From Pollenia angustigena (lineage: Eukaryota; Arthropoda; Insecta; Diptera; Polleniidae): a DNA stretch of 64,000 nt. The stretch covers positions 53,538,957 through 53,602,956 of the forward strand of contig OV884059.1 of the NCBI GenBank assembly GCA_930367215.1, written 5' to 3'. Position 1 is the first letter of the stretch; each line of letters begins with the position of its first letter. The position numbers and the translations under genes are program-made. The notes beneath the pieces are model-generated. The model had not been told where the DNA came from. It did no database searches and worked only from the letters and a program-made list of their open reading frames with translations. Shown piece after piece: positions 31,564-42,748 of this stretch.

Positions 31564-31978
31564 ACTCTCAGTTGAACTCTCGTGGTGTATAGACGTGTGC
31601 GGAAGACTAGCGAAAAATCTTTCTGATTCGGTTGTGAAGTGCATTGTTGTTAGACTCTGAGTGTTTAAAAGTGTTGTTGGTGAATTGTAAACAAATTGTG
31701 AGACTCCGCTGGCGGGTGCTCCATTGAATTTGTTTGTAAACAAACCTCCGGCCGAAAGTGAGGTTAGGTAGAGACAGAGACTCTTTGTGGTGTTACCAGA
31801 GTGGTAATTGTAAGATAGTGTTGACGGATCGCGCGTGTTGTTGGACTAACTCGTTTGAATTCCGGTTTTGATTTTGGCTGAAAGCCATCTGGCGGTTAGT
31901 AGTGTTTACACTCCTACTTAAGGTTGGTGAATTTGATTTGGTGACGAACTTGGCAGCACTTGAAGGTTAGTTGATTTT
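31564..31978 (+). other. 5' leader of the R1-like LINE
   Basis: About 415 bp lie between the 5' terminus (ACTCTCAGTTGAACTC) and the first open frame. No convincing coding sequence is present. In LINEs this region normally holds an internal RNA polymerase II promoter; no specific element can be identified here. Confidence 0.5.
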
Positions 31979-33152
31979 TTGATTTTGAACTTGGTATGTT
32001 GTTGTGGTGATGCCTCCTGCAGCGAGTTGTCGAGTGCCGATGATGATGTGCAGCAGAAGAGATTCAAGCCTGGCTCGCCACAGGCTAAACGTGCTGCTGC
32101 TGCTGGAGCTGCTGCTGTTGGTGCTGGTGCTGGTGTTGCTGTGTGTGGTGCTTCTGGTGGTGCTGTTGGTGCTGGTGTCGCTGTTGCTGCTGGTTCTGGT
32201 GCTACTGCGGTAATTGATGATGACGTGGAGGTCGTAATGTCGACAGATGCTGCTTCGTTAGCTGCCCCGCGGCGAGTGAAGGCGAGGCGTAAGGCTGCTG
32301 CTGGTTCAAGTGGAGGTGAGGTTGCTGCTATGAAGGAGATAACCAAGGCGCTGACCGAAGTGGTGGTCAATGAAGTGTTGCGGCGAAGCTGGCAAAGGAG
32401 GTGCTGGAGTGTGCAGCAAGATATGAAGAGGTGCTCATCAGGCTGTGAAGGGGAAAGGTGTCCCTACGACGTCGAAGGAGGTCATGGAGAAGGTGGTAAA
32501 GCAGGTGGGCCCAACGTTGGGTGTCCGTGTGCACGAGGTGCGGCCTACGCGGGATGGAGGAGCGGTGATCCGTACCCCCTCGGTGGCGGAGCGCAAGCGC
32601 ATTATTGAAAACAAGACGTTCCAGGAGGTAGGGCTTGAGGTGACGGCGGCCGATAAACTGGGCCCCAAGGTGACAGTGCAGAGGGTGCACGGAGAGATCA
32701 CCCCTGACGAATTTATGGAAGAGCTCTATGAGATGAATCTGAAGGAGATTATGTCACCGGAAGCCTACCGGAGAGGTGTGCGGCTGGCGAGTAAGCCATG
32801 GAGGGCGGATGGAGGGCCGGTTAACGTTGCGCTGGAGTGTACCCCGAGGGTTGCTGAGCACCTAAGGGCCACTGGAGTATACGTAAAGTGGTTCCGTTTC
32901 TTGGTGCGGATTCAAGACCCGGTGTTCTCCTGTTTCAGGTGCCTGGGCTTTGATCACCGCGTGCGTGATTGCCGAATGGTTGATGAGGTGTGCCGTAGGT
33001 GCGGAATTCCCGGCCATGGAGCTGCCAGGTGTCCAAATGAGCTGCGTTGCCGGAATTGTGCGTTTAAGGGCTTGCCCTCGAACCACTTGATGATGTCGAT
33101 GGTATGTCCGGTCTATGCGGCCGCAGTTGCAAGGGCGAACGCAAGACATTAA
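31979..33152 (+). pseudogene. R1-like LINE ORF1 (gag with zinc knuckles), frameshifted
   Basis: The first part is Ala/Gly/Val-rich because of GCT/GGT triplet runs (32090-32210). It continues as SLAAPRRVKARRKAAAG and KEITKALTEVVVNEVLR, then loses frame between about 32380 and 32450 (at least two shifts). The second frame (32445-33152) holds the conserved gag core and three Cys/His clusters, CFRCLGFDHRVRDC, CRRCGIPGHGAARC and CRNCAFKGLPSNH. It stops at TAA 33150-33152, just before the ORF2 ATG (33155). Such proteins bind element RNA. The true ATG is not certain because the N-terminal frame is open further upstream. Confidence 0.82.
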
Positions 33153-33154
33153 AT

Positions 33155-36125
33155 ATGGAGGGATTCCCAATAATCCAGTTTAATTGCCAAGGTGCTTACG
33201 CTGTTATGTGCGAGTTGGGACAGGCGATGCGGCGTCGTGGAGTTCCTTTTGCGCTTTTGCAGGAACCGTACATCGCGAATGGCTGTGTAAGGGGTTTGCC
33301 GGGGGGGATGCGAGTTTATACGGACAGCGGGGGAAACTCGGCTATAGTAGTGGATAAATCGGACGCGGACATTATGATAGTTAGCAGTAGCCAATGGGGT
33401 GTTTGCATTTCTGTGGAGTGCGATTTTGGGAAGATGTTGTTGGCTAGCATCTACTGTGTAGGTAGGGAACCTTTGGATGCATACTTAGGTCATATGGATA
33501 CGGTGCTACTCTCTGGAAGTAGTATTCCTGTTATCCTCGGACGCAAATGCATGCTCTCGTATGTGGTTCTCCAAGATGCCCAGAAATGTTTCTGGCCATC
33601 CGAACTATATGCGAGGAGTAGTGCTTAGCGAATGGCTGGTCACAAAGTGTCTCATTGTTGTCAATGAGCCGAGTGAGCTGTATACTTTCGATGGTCCAAA
33701 TGGAGTTAGTGACATTGACGTAACGCTCGCGAATAGCGCGGCTTTGACGACTTTTGAACTTAGGTGGAGGGTTTGTAACGATTGGGGAGTAAGTGATCAT
33801 AATCCGATCGAGATTATGGTCACCTTACGAGAACGAACGAGGCAGACGCCTCTGCCTCTTAGATGGCGGAGTAACGGTGTGGACTGGGACAATTATGCTA
33901 GGGAATTTAGGACGGCGGCGCTAACGCGCCCGCTGAGTGACTATAGGGCACTGACGATAGATGACCAGGTCAGCATGATTAATCGGTGGTTGGCGAGTTG
34001 GAGCGGACGAAAAGGTCCGTCAGGCACCTCAGGAGGTTGTTCCAGAGGGCCAGACGTGCCGGTTCTGACGATCTCGCTTTGCGCAAGTCCACTTATTTGT
34101 CTGCCCTAAAGACGTACAAGGACATGATTCTTAGGATAAAGGAGGACGATTGGAGGAGATTCGTACAGGACAACAGGGATGACCCTTGGGGTACGGTTTA
34201 CCGTATTTGCAGGGGTAGGAGAAAAGTAGCTGACCTTGCTTGCCTCCGGGTTGACAATGTTGAATTGTCCTCTTGGAGGGAATGCGCTGACACACTGTTG
34301 GGGGTTTTCTTCCCAGGGACGGAGGTAGTTGATCGTGCCCCTGTTATACGGGATTCGGTCGGCCCTCCCGACTTGGAAAGGTCGGAAGTTTCGGACAGTG
34401 TCAGGAGTAGGAAATCGCCGGGTATTGATGGTATGACTGGAGAGATGGCTAAGGCCATATGGAAGGCCATACCGGAATACTTGGAGTCGATCTTTGGGAA
34501 GTGTCTGAGTGAGGGCTATTTCCCTAGGGCTTGGAAGTCTGCTCGTGTTGTTGTTCTCCTGAAGTCTCCTGATAGAGTGAGGAATGATCCTCGCTCTTAT
34601 CGGGGCATCAGTCTCCTCCCAGTACTTGGAAAAGTGCTTGAGAGGATAATGGCGACGCGACTGAAGGAGGATAGCACTGAGCCGACTTCTGAGTACCAGT
34701 TTGGATTTAGGGAGGGGAGATCTGTAGAAACTGCGTGGCTGCATGTTAAGCAGTGCGTTAGTAATGCTTCTGATAAGTATGTGCTGGGAGTGTTTGTCGA
34801 CTTCAAGGGTGCGTTTGACCATCTCCACTGGAATGCGGTTCATGACAGACTACGTAGTGTAGGTTGTCGTGAGCTTGACTTGTGGAGAAGTTACTTTAGC
34901 TGCAGAAAAGCTTGTGTGGTTGGTGCCAGCGGCACGGCTTGGAGGGACGTAACTCGGGGGTGCCCGCAGGGTTCTGTCTGTGGTCCTGTTATATGGAACC
35001 TCATGATGGATCCGTTGTTGGCACGTCGAAGCCGTCTCTGCAGTCTGTGCGCATATGCAGATGATTTGCTCGTTTTGCTCGAGGGACAGTCTCGTGCTGT
35101 TCTGGAGGCGAAGGGTGAGCAGGTCATGCGCATAGTTAATGAATGGGGTGCACAAGTCGGTGTTGAGATTAATCTTGACAAGACTGTGATAATGCTGCTC
35201 AAGGCCAGATTGTCTAGTGCACGCCCTCCTGTCATTAAGTCTGGTATCGTTAGTCTCAGATATGTGACTCAGGTCAAGTATCTGGGAATAATGATGGGAA
35301 TAATTTGGTTCATCTTGCTCATGTAAGGGAGAAGCTGACTGCTGTCGTTGGTAAGGTCAAACGCATACTGAGGAGTGACTGGGCCTCAGCAGGCGTGCTG
35401 TTCGAACCATTTATGGCGGGCTGTTCGTTGCATGCGCAGCGTATGGTGCGCCTGTATGGTACAAGACAGTTATGACTGTTGTTGGTCGCAAAAAGGTGCT
35501 TACTTGTCAGAGGGTTGCTATGCTTGCTTGCATGCCGGTCTGTCGGACTATTTCTACGGATGCTCTTCAGGTCTTGCTGGGTGCGGCTTCCCTTGACTTA
35601 GAGGTGATACGCCGTGCTATCGCCTATAAGATCAGGAGGGGGCTGCCACTTCTTGCGCATGATTGGCTTTCTGCTGTTGACGTGGTAAATAGGGAGAGTA
35701 GGGAAATCAAGGTGATGTTAGCCGATCACCTTGATTCTAGGTGGAGGACGCGCTGGACGGACTCTGACAAGGGTCGTGTCACGTATGCTTTTATACGGGA
35801 TGCGCCCTTCGTACGCGGGCGCCCAGATTTTGGCTTCGGCCTTAGTCTGGGGTTCTTACTGACGGGACATGGCTCACTCAATGCATTTTTGCATAAGAGG
35901 GCACTGTCGGACACTTCGGACTGTGGGTGTGGGAGGGGGACCGAGGACGTATGGCACGTTATTGCTGAGTGTCATTACTATGATGACATTAGGGACTTAG
36001 ATAGTATGGGCATCACTCATACTGGGGCGGGTTGGGTTTATAGTAGGGCCTTAGAGGACGATCGGACGATGGGGAGGTTGGGGCAATTTGCCCAGGAAGT
36101 GTTTATTAGGAGAAGACGGAGATAG
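33155..36125 (+). pseudogene. R1-like LINE ORF2 (endonuclease and reverse transcriptase), several frameshifts
   Basis: ORF2 starts at ATG 33155 (MEGFPIIQFNCQGAY). EN motifs: ALLQEPYIANG, DANACSRMWFSK after a frameshift near 33540, and WGVSDHNPIEIMV. RT motifs (33986-35326 frame): SRKSPGIDGMTGEMAK, RSYRGISLLPVLGKVLER, YQFGFREGRSVETAW, FVDFKGAFDHL, RGCPQGSVCGPVIWN, CAYADDLLVLL and VKYLGIMM. Further shifts lie near 34005, 35300 and 35400. The end has CGCGRGTEDVWHVIAECHYY, a Cys/His cluster. The active-site YADD is intact, but at least four frameshifts make this copy dead. Confidence 0.87.
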
Positions 36126-37153
36126 TGGAGGTGAGCTCGTTCGCAGTCATTTGCGAACCGACGCTCGCGCATATCGTCGAACTGTCCGCTCTGCGCATTG
36201 CTTCGTGCTCGGAGGTCGGTTTGCTGTTTTTGGTGGAATCTGGTCGTGTTGGTGTCTGGTGATTTGTCAATGCTGCTGTTGCTTTTGCTGGGACACTTGT
36301 GTCTCTGGTCCCTTGGGGCTGGAGATGGGAGTGACTTGGTGGAGTAGCGGCATGCTGTCGGCTGATTTCCGGAACGGCCCCCTGCTAGGTTCCTGTTCTC
36401 TTTTGTGCGTCGTTGGTTGCGGTTGGTCGAGTTTGACCATGGGCCTGTCCGTGAGGACAGCTGAGTTTATTGTTGTGTTTTTGTTGTCATTGTTTGTGCG
36501 TGATGTCCATTGCTGGTGTCACGCAACGTGAAAAGTGTCGCTCGTGAGAGAGCTGTTTATTGTTTTTGTTGTATCGTCTATTGGTCATGTATTGTCCCTT
36601 TATGTAGATGTGTGTGGTGTGCCGCAATTTGCGGAGGTGCAGTTCAGTTGCTGGTTGCAGTGTTGCTGGTTGCTGTTTGCTGTCGTGTGTGCTGCAGTCT
36701 GCTGTGGGTCACCAGTCCCGGTACCGTTTGGGGTCCAACTGGTAGTAGCTTAGGCTACGAAGCTGACCGGAGTCTTTATCTGGTACCACGGGAACCAGGG
36801 TGCCCTTGGGACCTCGGTCCCAACCTGGTTATGGTGAGGCCCCTTCGGGGGAGTAACGTGGTGGTTGTGGTTTAATACCCATATCGCGGGTAGAGTAATT
36901 TATTACTCGGTGTGGAGTTGCATTGCAACCGGTTGCCATTTGACCAGAAAATGGTAGGAGTGTTAGATAGGCTCCGCCCTTCACCGAGGGGGATGAAGTG
37001 TCCAAATGCACGGATTCGAAGTCGGTACCCTTTCTCTGGTGCCACAGTTTGTGGCGAAGGGGGAAGGGGGCGATGGTCACGCATGTTTTGACCCTGTGTT
37101 AAGAGCACCGTGAGGAAAGGTCTTCGGACGATGATCACGTTAAACCGGACAAA
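36126..37153 (+). other. 3' untranslated region of the R1-like LINE
   Basis: This is 1 kb of GC-rich sequence with no coding frame I accept; the short frames here are Cys/Val-rich readings of G/T-rich DNA. It contains GTTTGTGGCGAAGGGGG and TTCACCGAGGG segments and ends GTTAAACCGGACAAA without poly(A). Its last 0.6 kb recurs at 46358-46970 because of the second tandem duplication. Confidence 0.75.
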
Positions 37154-37640
37154 TCTGTACGACTCCCGTCTAATGAGAGTCCTGCAGTGGGCCATTGAAG
37201 TGCCAATCAGGCCGTCGACGAACATGTCGTCCAAGAGACAGCCCCGTTTGGCCAGACTGTCCGCAGTATGGTTACCCAGGCACCCACTGTGCCCTGGTAC
37301 CCATGTCAGCGTTACACTAGAATGTTTCGCGATCTCATTCAGAGATATCCGGCATTCCACTGTCAACATATATGTCGTAAAGACACCAGCCAGAGCTGCA
37401 ATGGCAGCCTTTCTGTCCGTAAATATACATATATCCCTCGATATACGATAGTACCTCAGACAGTTTGCCGCCCGCCTTATGGCAGAGATTTCTGCCTGCA
37501 GCACACTACTGCCATCCGGCAGCCTAAAATAGACCCTGATGTCCAATTCCTCAATGAAGAAACCTCCACCCACTCTATAGCCCATCTTGGAACCATCGGT
37601 GTAGACCCGCAGGGTCGGCTCCAGAGATCGCGTATTATCG
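37154..37640 (-). pseudogene. I/LOA-like LINE copy 2, RNase H domain (disrupted)
   Basis: The codons give TLRVYTDGSKMGYRVGGG, LQAEISAI, CIFTDRKAAIAAL and LTWVPGHSGCLGNHTADSLA. The R1-like LINE cuts the domain after the last Asp region, and the C-terminal remainder is at 30957-31563. The minus-strand open frame runs on into R1-like 3' UTR sequence (to 36872), which is a chimeric artefact of the insertion. Confidence 0.83.
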
Positions 37641-37645
37641 AGCAG

Positions 37646-38369
37646 CTAATCATAATTACCATGATGAACCGTGAACAAGGCACCGAAAAAAGGTTCCGGA
37701 ATGCAATAGTCCAGCTCCGCCAGGTCGTAGGGCGCGCGAAGCGCGACCCTGGCGTGACCATAGTTCCGCGTAGACCATAGGCTCACCGCCCCCAGTCTCA
37801 AAGCGGAAGTTAGGGCCTGTTGTCCGGCCATGATGTCAACCGATAACCAGTTCAGCATAGTAAACAGTGCCTTCGTCGGTGTCGAGCGGAGTGATCCCGT
37901 GATCATCAGCGCAGCCAACCTATATACTTTCTCAAGCATCCTGCAGTACCGTCCCCTTTCCATGGCAGGCCACCACACTATGACCCCAAAGAAGAGGATC
38001 GGTTTTACCACCGCCTCAAAGATCCATTCGACGCCCCTGGGGCCCAAGCCAGGCCACAATGGCCCTATCAACCCTCGTCCGAACGTTGAGTTCCCATGAT
38101 AGCTTGCTATCGAGAATTACGCCCAAATATTTGGCACTGTTCGAGAGCCTCAGCTCCGTGCCGTTTAGCTTAGGAAGCCTGAAGTTGCCAACCTTGTACT
38201 TCCTGGTAAAGAGTACCAACTCAGTCTTCTGCGGATTGACACCAAGTCCACAGGAGATGCTCCAAGAGCTTAGAATCTGTAGTGCAGATTCCATACAATG
38301 GGACAGTGTGTCCAGGTGTTTACCTGCGACCGCCACCGCCACGTCTTCAGACAGAACACCACCTTGCAA
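37646..38369 (-). pseudogene. I/LOA-like LINE copy 2, RT C-terminal half with active-site deletion
   Basis: Fragments include WSISCGLGVNPQKTELVLF, YLGVILDSKLSWE and GVIVWWPAMERGRYCRMLEK. Compared with 48158-48245, a 78-bp deletion at 38347 removes the block that contains the YAED active-site box. A second, shared deletion of about 24 bp removes the NPQGG loop codons. An additional small deletion near 38050 fuses WPGLGPRG to upstream sequence. It is non-functional. Confidence 0.83.
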
Positions 38370-38389
38370 ACATTGGTAGCACCCATCGT

Positions 38390-39597
38390 GGATTCAGTGA
38401 TCCTATTGTCAAGTAGATTACCAATAAATCTACAAATTGCATCGTCAACACCCACCTCCCTCATTGACTGCAAGATGGAGTCGGGTTTGACATTGTTGAA
38501 AGCTCCCTCAATGTCCAGAAAGGCCACAAGTGAGTATTCCCGAAATTCAAGGGATTTATCAATGTAGCCGACCAGTGAGTGGAGCGCCGTCTCTACAGAC
38601 TTGCCCTTGGTGTAGGCATGCTGCGATGAGGAGAGCAAATGTCTAGGAATAGACATCCTCAGATGAATATCAATGACCCTTTCAAGGGTCTTGAGAAGAA
38701 ATGACGACAGGCTGATTGGCCTGTAGTCCTTAGGTCTGGTATGGGATGCTTTACCTCCCTTTGGAATGAAAACAACCCTACACCTAGTCCATCGGATGGG
38801 AACGTACGAGAATCGAATGCATTTCGTATAAATAGCGGACAGCCAAGGAATTAGAAGCCCCGCGTTCTTTTGAAGGTCGGCCGGAATAATACCGTCCGTA
38901 CCAGGGGCCTTAAAGGAGTCAAAGCTCCTTATCGCCCAATTGAGCCTATCATAGCACAGAGAAATGGACATGGGTCCAGGCACCGATAAGCAGTTGATCT
39001 TCTGTGGTGTTGGAAGGGAATTGCCAGGAAAGTGTGTGTCAATTAACACCTCCAGCGTCTCCTGACTATTCGTAGTCCAGCTACCATCAGCTTTCTGAAT
39101 GTAGCTAGGGACAGCCGGGCAAGAAGCCATTATTTTGCGTAATCGGTTTGTCTCAGAGGAGCCTTCCACGCCGCTGCAGAAGTTCCTCCAGGCATTTCGT
39201 TTCGCCGATCTAACCAAGTTCCTAAACCTATTCAATGCCGACTTATAATCCGCCCAGTTTCCCAGAAGTTTAGCCATATTGAATAACCTACGACAGTCTC
39301 TGCGAGACTGTGCAATCTCAGGGCTCCACCATGGTGGCTTGCCCCCCTTCTTCCTGACCACTGGCTGTTGCCTGACGCAGTGCCCCCGATAAGAATTCCA
39401 CTGCCATTTCAGTCTCCGTAATGCCATTAATGACATGGACTGAGCCCAGAGAGTCAGCGAGTAGACTAGCCTGATAGTCCCACTTCGTTCTCCTCCTATT
39501 CACAAAAGTACAAACTCCCAAGGGGGATAGACCTAATTGAAACTCAACATACCTGTGGTCCGAAGAGGAGCAGTCACTTGAGACCGCCCAGTTACTT
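38390..39597 (-). pseudogene. I/LOA-like LINE copy 2, EN tail and RT N-terminal half
   Basis: From 39597 down, the frame reads SNWAVSSDCSSSDHRYVEFQ (end of EN), VNRRRTKWDYQASLLADSL, then in the next frame KPPWWSPEIAQSRRDCRRLF, KAPGTDGIIPADLQ, RVVFIPKGGK, DYRPISLSSFLLKTLER, AYTKGKSVETALHSLVGYI and FLDIEGAFNNV. It is longer than copy 1 because it keeps the about 370-bp linker segment. A frame change separates the EN tail from the RT near 39430. Confidence 0.85.
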
Positions 39598-39600
39598 ATT

Positions 39601-41207
39601 CGCCCCTATCGCAAACAACTACTCCCATGAAAATATTCGCATATTTTTATACCCTCCACCACAAATAGTTGTGAATAGGGTATATTAAGTTTGTCATTCC
39701 GTGTGAAACTTTTTTATTATTCATCTCAGACCCCATAAAGTATATATATTCTGGGTCCTTGAGTAATTCTAAGTCGATTTAGCCATGTCCGTCTGTCTGG
39801 CCGTCTGTTGAAAACACGCTCACTTTCGAACAACTCAAAAGAAATGAACAAACTTGGTGCCAAATTGTTTGTAGTTATCCTAAGCAGTTTGGGATTGAAA
39901 TCCAGCAAAATCGGTTCGGTAGGACCAGAGCTATGAATCAAAATGTGGAACCACCACCTAAAAAAATTGATAAATTTGTTACAAAAATAACATAAATGGT
40001 GGAACAAGGCATAAGATTTTGCGAAAATTTGTTTTATTTAACTGGAAATCACGCTGTTAAATATCGTGAATATCCTTTCGTAATTTACCCTAAGCCCCAT
40101 ATAAACACTACTTCCGGAAAACAGTTTAGTACGCCTAAAACCGTAAAAAATAACGCTAGCGTAACAAAGTTTGGTACGTCACAGTTTTTTAGGACTAAAA
40201 GTAACACTGTGAAATTTCGTGACGATCGGTCCATAATTTACCTTAGGCTCCATATAAACCCTACTACCGGAAAACAGTTTCGTACGCCTAAAACCGTAAA
40301 AAATAATGCAATCATAACAAATTTTGGCTCGTCACATTTTTATAGGACTATAAATGATACTGTGAAATTTCGTGAAGATCGGTACATAATTTACCCTAGG
40401 CCCCATAGAAACCCTACTCCCGGAAAACAGTTAAGTACACCTAAAACCATAATTAATAATGCTATCATAACAGAAATTTGTACGTCATAGTTTTAAAGGA
40501 CTAGAAATGACGCTGTGAAGTTTCGTGATGGTCGGTCCATAATTTACCCTAGGCCCCATATAAACCCTACTACTGGAAAACAGTTTAGTCGCCTAAAACC
40601 ATGATTAATAAAAAATCGTCACAGTTTAAGATAATAATAATAAATAGACATCATACAGATATTACTTTTTAAACATTCGACCTGTCGGAGGAGGGTATAA
40701 AAGATTCGGCACAGCCGAATATAGCACTCTAACTTGTTTTATTTTGTATTGTGAATGATTCCCTTGACAAATTTTTTGGGAATGAATTCCCAAACTTAAA
40801 AAATCGACAATGTTTACGCCCGCGAGTATTTTTACTAAATAAATTCCCAACAAGTGTTAATGTGAACGAGAAGGGAACACGTAAATTTTAATTTGTATTC
40901 TAAGGTATGACTCAATTAAATTTAATTTTTCTTTTATTGAAGGAGTTTTAATTAAGAAAATGAAGATAAACACTATTCATTATTTATTTTATTATATTTT
41001 TATTAGTATTTTATTTTGTATATTTTTCTTTCACAATACGAGCATTGACAAGTTATTCATAATAGAGACGTTTGTTTATAAAATACGAAAAAATAATTCA
41101 CAATAGTAATTATTACTCCCAAAATATTTGCGATACCGATTTGTTGGGGATGGGAATATAGGTTTGCTCCCATATAACATATTCCCATAACATTCGCGAT
41201 AGGGGTG
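39601..41207. mobile_element. TIR transposon in LINE endonuclease, copy in unit A, with nested repeat
   Basis: Same element and same ATT target (39598-39600, 41208-41210) as 15328-16921. The ends are CGCCCCTATCGC and GCGATAGGGGTG. It contains the hairpin-ended repeat (about 39644-40740) and the four-unit 153-bp minisatellite (about 40058-40610). The 63-codon frame at 40662-40853 is not accepted as a gene. Confidence 0.8.
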
Positions 41208-41210
41208 ATT

Positions 41211-41790
41211 AAGTCGGAGTGTTCCGAGCTGACAAATGTCACATCGAGAACCTCCTGCCTATTAGCTACAATGAACGTAGGTTCCGCGCCTATGTTTGCT
41301 ATTTCTAAATTACTGTTACAGATAAAAGAAAATAGCGAATCACCTCTAGTGTTGTTGTTGGAGCTGCCCCACGTGATGTGGTGCGCATTAGCGTCCGCAC
41401 AGATAACCACCGGGGTACCCATGGAGCCGGCTTTGGATACTAAGCCACGAATAAGCCTATTAGGTTGCTCATTAACTTGGTCATGCGCCATATAGCCCGA
41501 GACGATCCAGATCGACATGCCGCTCTTCTCTAGGGCCGCTGATGTTGTGTCTTCATCACTGAAATCAGAAAGAATGTTCCTTTGGCATATATAGCATATA
41601 GCCCTTGAGGTTTAATCCGCAAACCCGATCCCTATGGATCCATGGCTCTTGGATCATTATTAGCTCCTCCTCTCTCTCTACCACTCGGAGGAGCAGTGCA
41701 GCAGATGCTGCTTTAGAGTGGTGACATACCGTAAGTGACAAATTTTTCTCTTATAGTATTTACATGGCATGAAATATATTTTTTGTAAAT
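41211..41790 (-). pseudogene. I/LOA-like LINE copy 2, endonuclease N-terminal part
   Basis: The codons give WIVSGYMAHDQ, VVICADANAHHITWGSSNNN and ANRQEVLDVTFVSSEHSDLI, the EN core. The upstream part has IQEPW and SKAASAALL in another frame. One base is missing relative to copy 1 near 41590 (CATATATAGC against CATATAATAGC). The gene is broken by the TIR transposon at 41208. Confidence 0.82.
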
Positions 41791-41910
41791 ATATGTATAT
41801 AAAAACTTAAAAAAAACAAGTTAGAAAGTAAAGTCGGTCAAGCCCGTCCATAAGATACCCTACCCTACAGAACAGAATTATGCTATGAGGTTAAGAATTA
41901 TGTAAAAATT

Positions 41911-42533
41911 AGTATTGTGGTTATTTTGTTGAACTATTTATGGTTTTTAATCCAAATTTTTTAATATTTTTAATTAGGCTTAAGTTCATGAAATTTCATT
42001 TTTATTAAATTATTTTTGTGAAGAAAGGAATTTTACAACATGAAAATTAATTAAAATTGTTATTGATAATCTTTCATTCTTGACGTGGCTCGGGCTCGAA
42101 CCCTGGCCGGCAGGTTACCATGACATGTTTCGATCGCAACCACTCGATCTCCTCAGATGGATTTGCCGTCTTACACTCGCAGCCATCGACGACTGCTGAC
42201 GTCACTAGTCAAACATCAATCCTTAAACCAAATTGTATTTTAACATTCGGTAGATCGAAATTTGCTTTCCTGAATGACTATCCATTTTAATTGATTTTAC
42301 ATGTTTTTTCCTTTACTTCTGTTTTTTCGTACTTTCGTCAAGAATTTTTCTTGAAGTCCAAGTACATTTTTTGTTTTTTCACTTTGTCTTTCTCTTTTCT
42401 GTTGACCTTTTTCAGCACAACTTGAAGGACAAATGTACACATAGAGCTCGTGCCTTAGCTTTAACAATAATTAGTATTGTGGTTATTTTGTTGAACTATT
42501 TATGGTTTTTAATCCAAATTTTTTAATATTTTT
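41911..42533 (-). mobile_element. SINE-like insertion with 14-bp TSD and terminal direct repeats, unit A
   Basis: ATTATGTAAAAATT lies on both sides (41897-41910, 42534-42547), and copy 1 near 17614 keeps the empty site. The insertion begins and ends with the same about 61-bp sequence (41911-41971, 42473-42533; AGTATTGTGGTTATTTTGTT...). On the minus strand a tRNA-like core has an A-box-like GATCGAGTGGTTGCG (42149-42135) and a B box GGTTCGAGCC (42102-42093). A 14-bp TSD indicates insertion by LINE machinery. The terminal direct repeats may come from a partial tandem dimer. No protein is encoded. Confidence 0.65.
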
Positions 42534-42748
42534 ATTATGTAAAAATTATTTGTGCCAAATATTGTTTAGTTATCTCCATCAATATTTTTTTTTTTTTTTT
42601 TTTCTTCATTATTTATTTATTGAATCTTCATATATTAAATATGAACTAACAATAATTCATCAAATCTTAACCTAATATTATTTTTTTGTCCTGCCAGTGC
42701 CAGACAAAAATTTTGTTCATCGCGGGTTCTGTTCACTTTTATAGGTGT

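Larger units (their letters stand above)
31564..37153 (+). mobile_element. R1-like LINE, 5590 bp, with 17-bp target-site duplication
   Basis: It is inserted in the I/LOA-like LINE: TCTGTACGACTCCCGTC lies at 31547-31563 and again at 37154-37170, while copy 1 (13203-13219) shows the uninterrupted sequence. The element has a 5' leader of about 0.4 kb, a gag ORF1 with three zinc knuckles, an EN-RT ORF2 and a 1-kb 3' UTR without poly(A). It is clearly GC-richer than the surroundings. Both ORFs carry frameshifts, so it is inactive. R1-clade assignment rests on the gag and RT character and the C-terminal Cys/His cluster. Confidence 0.85.

Noticed and set aside
31918..32370. Ala/Pro/Thr-rich minus-strand frame of 150 codons opposite the R1-like gag
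   Set aside because: It is the antisense reading of GCT/GGT triplet runs in ORF1; the plus strand has the gag motifs.
34106..34843. 245-codon minus-strand frame opposite the R1-like RT
   Set aside because: Shadow of the GC-rich RT coding sequence. The plus strand carries the RT motif series.
36872..37585. 237-codon minus-strand frame (and 251-codon 46646-47401)
   Set aside because: Only the part above 37153 (46970) is RNase H. The remainder reads antisense through the R1-like 3' UTR, so the long frame is a chimera created by insertion.
41911..42533. LTR retrotransposon or TRIM reading of the direct repeats
   Set aside because: The 14-bp TSD is too long for integrase-mediated insertion, the repeats do not start TG and end CA, and no primer-binding site is evident.
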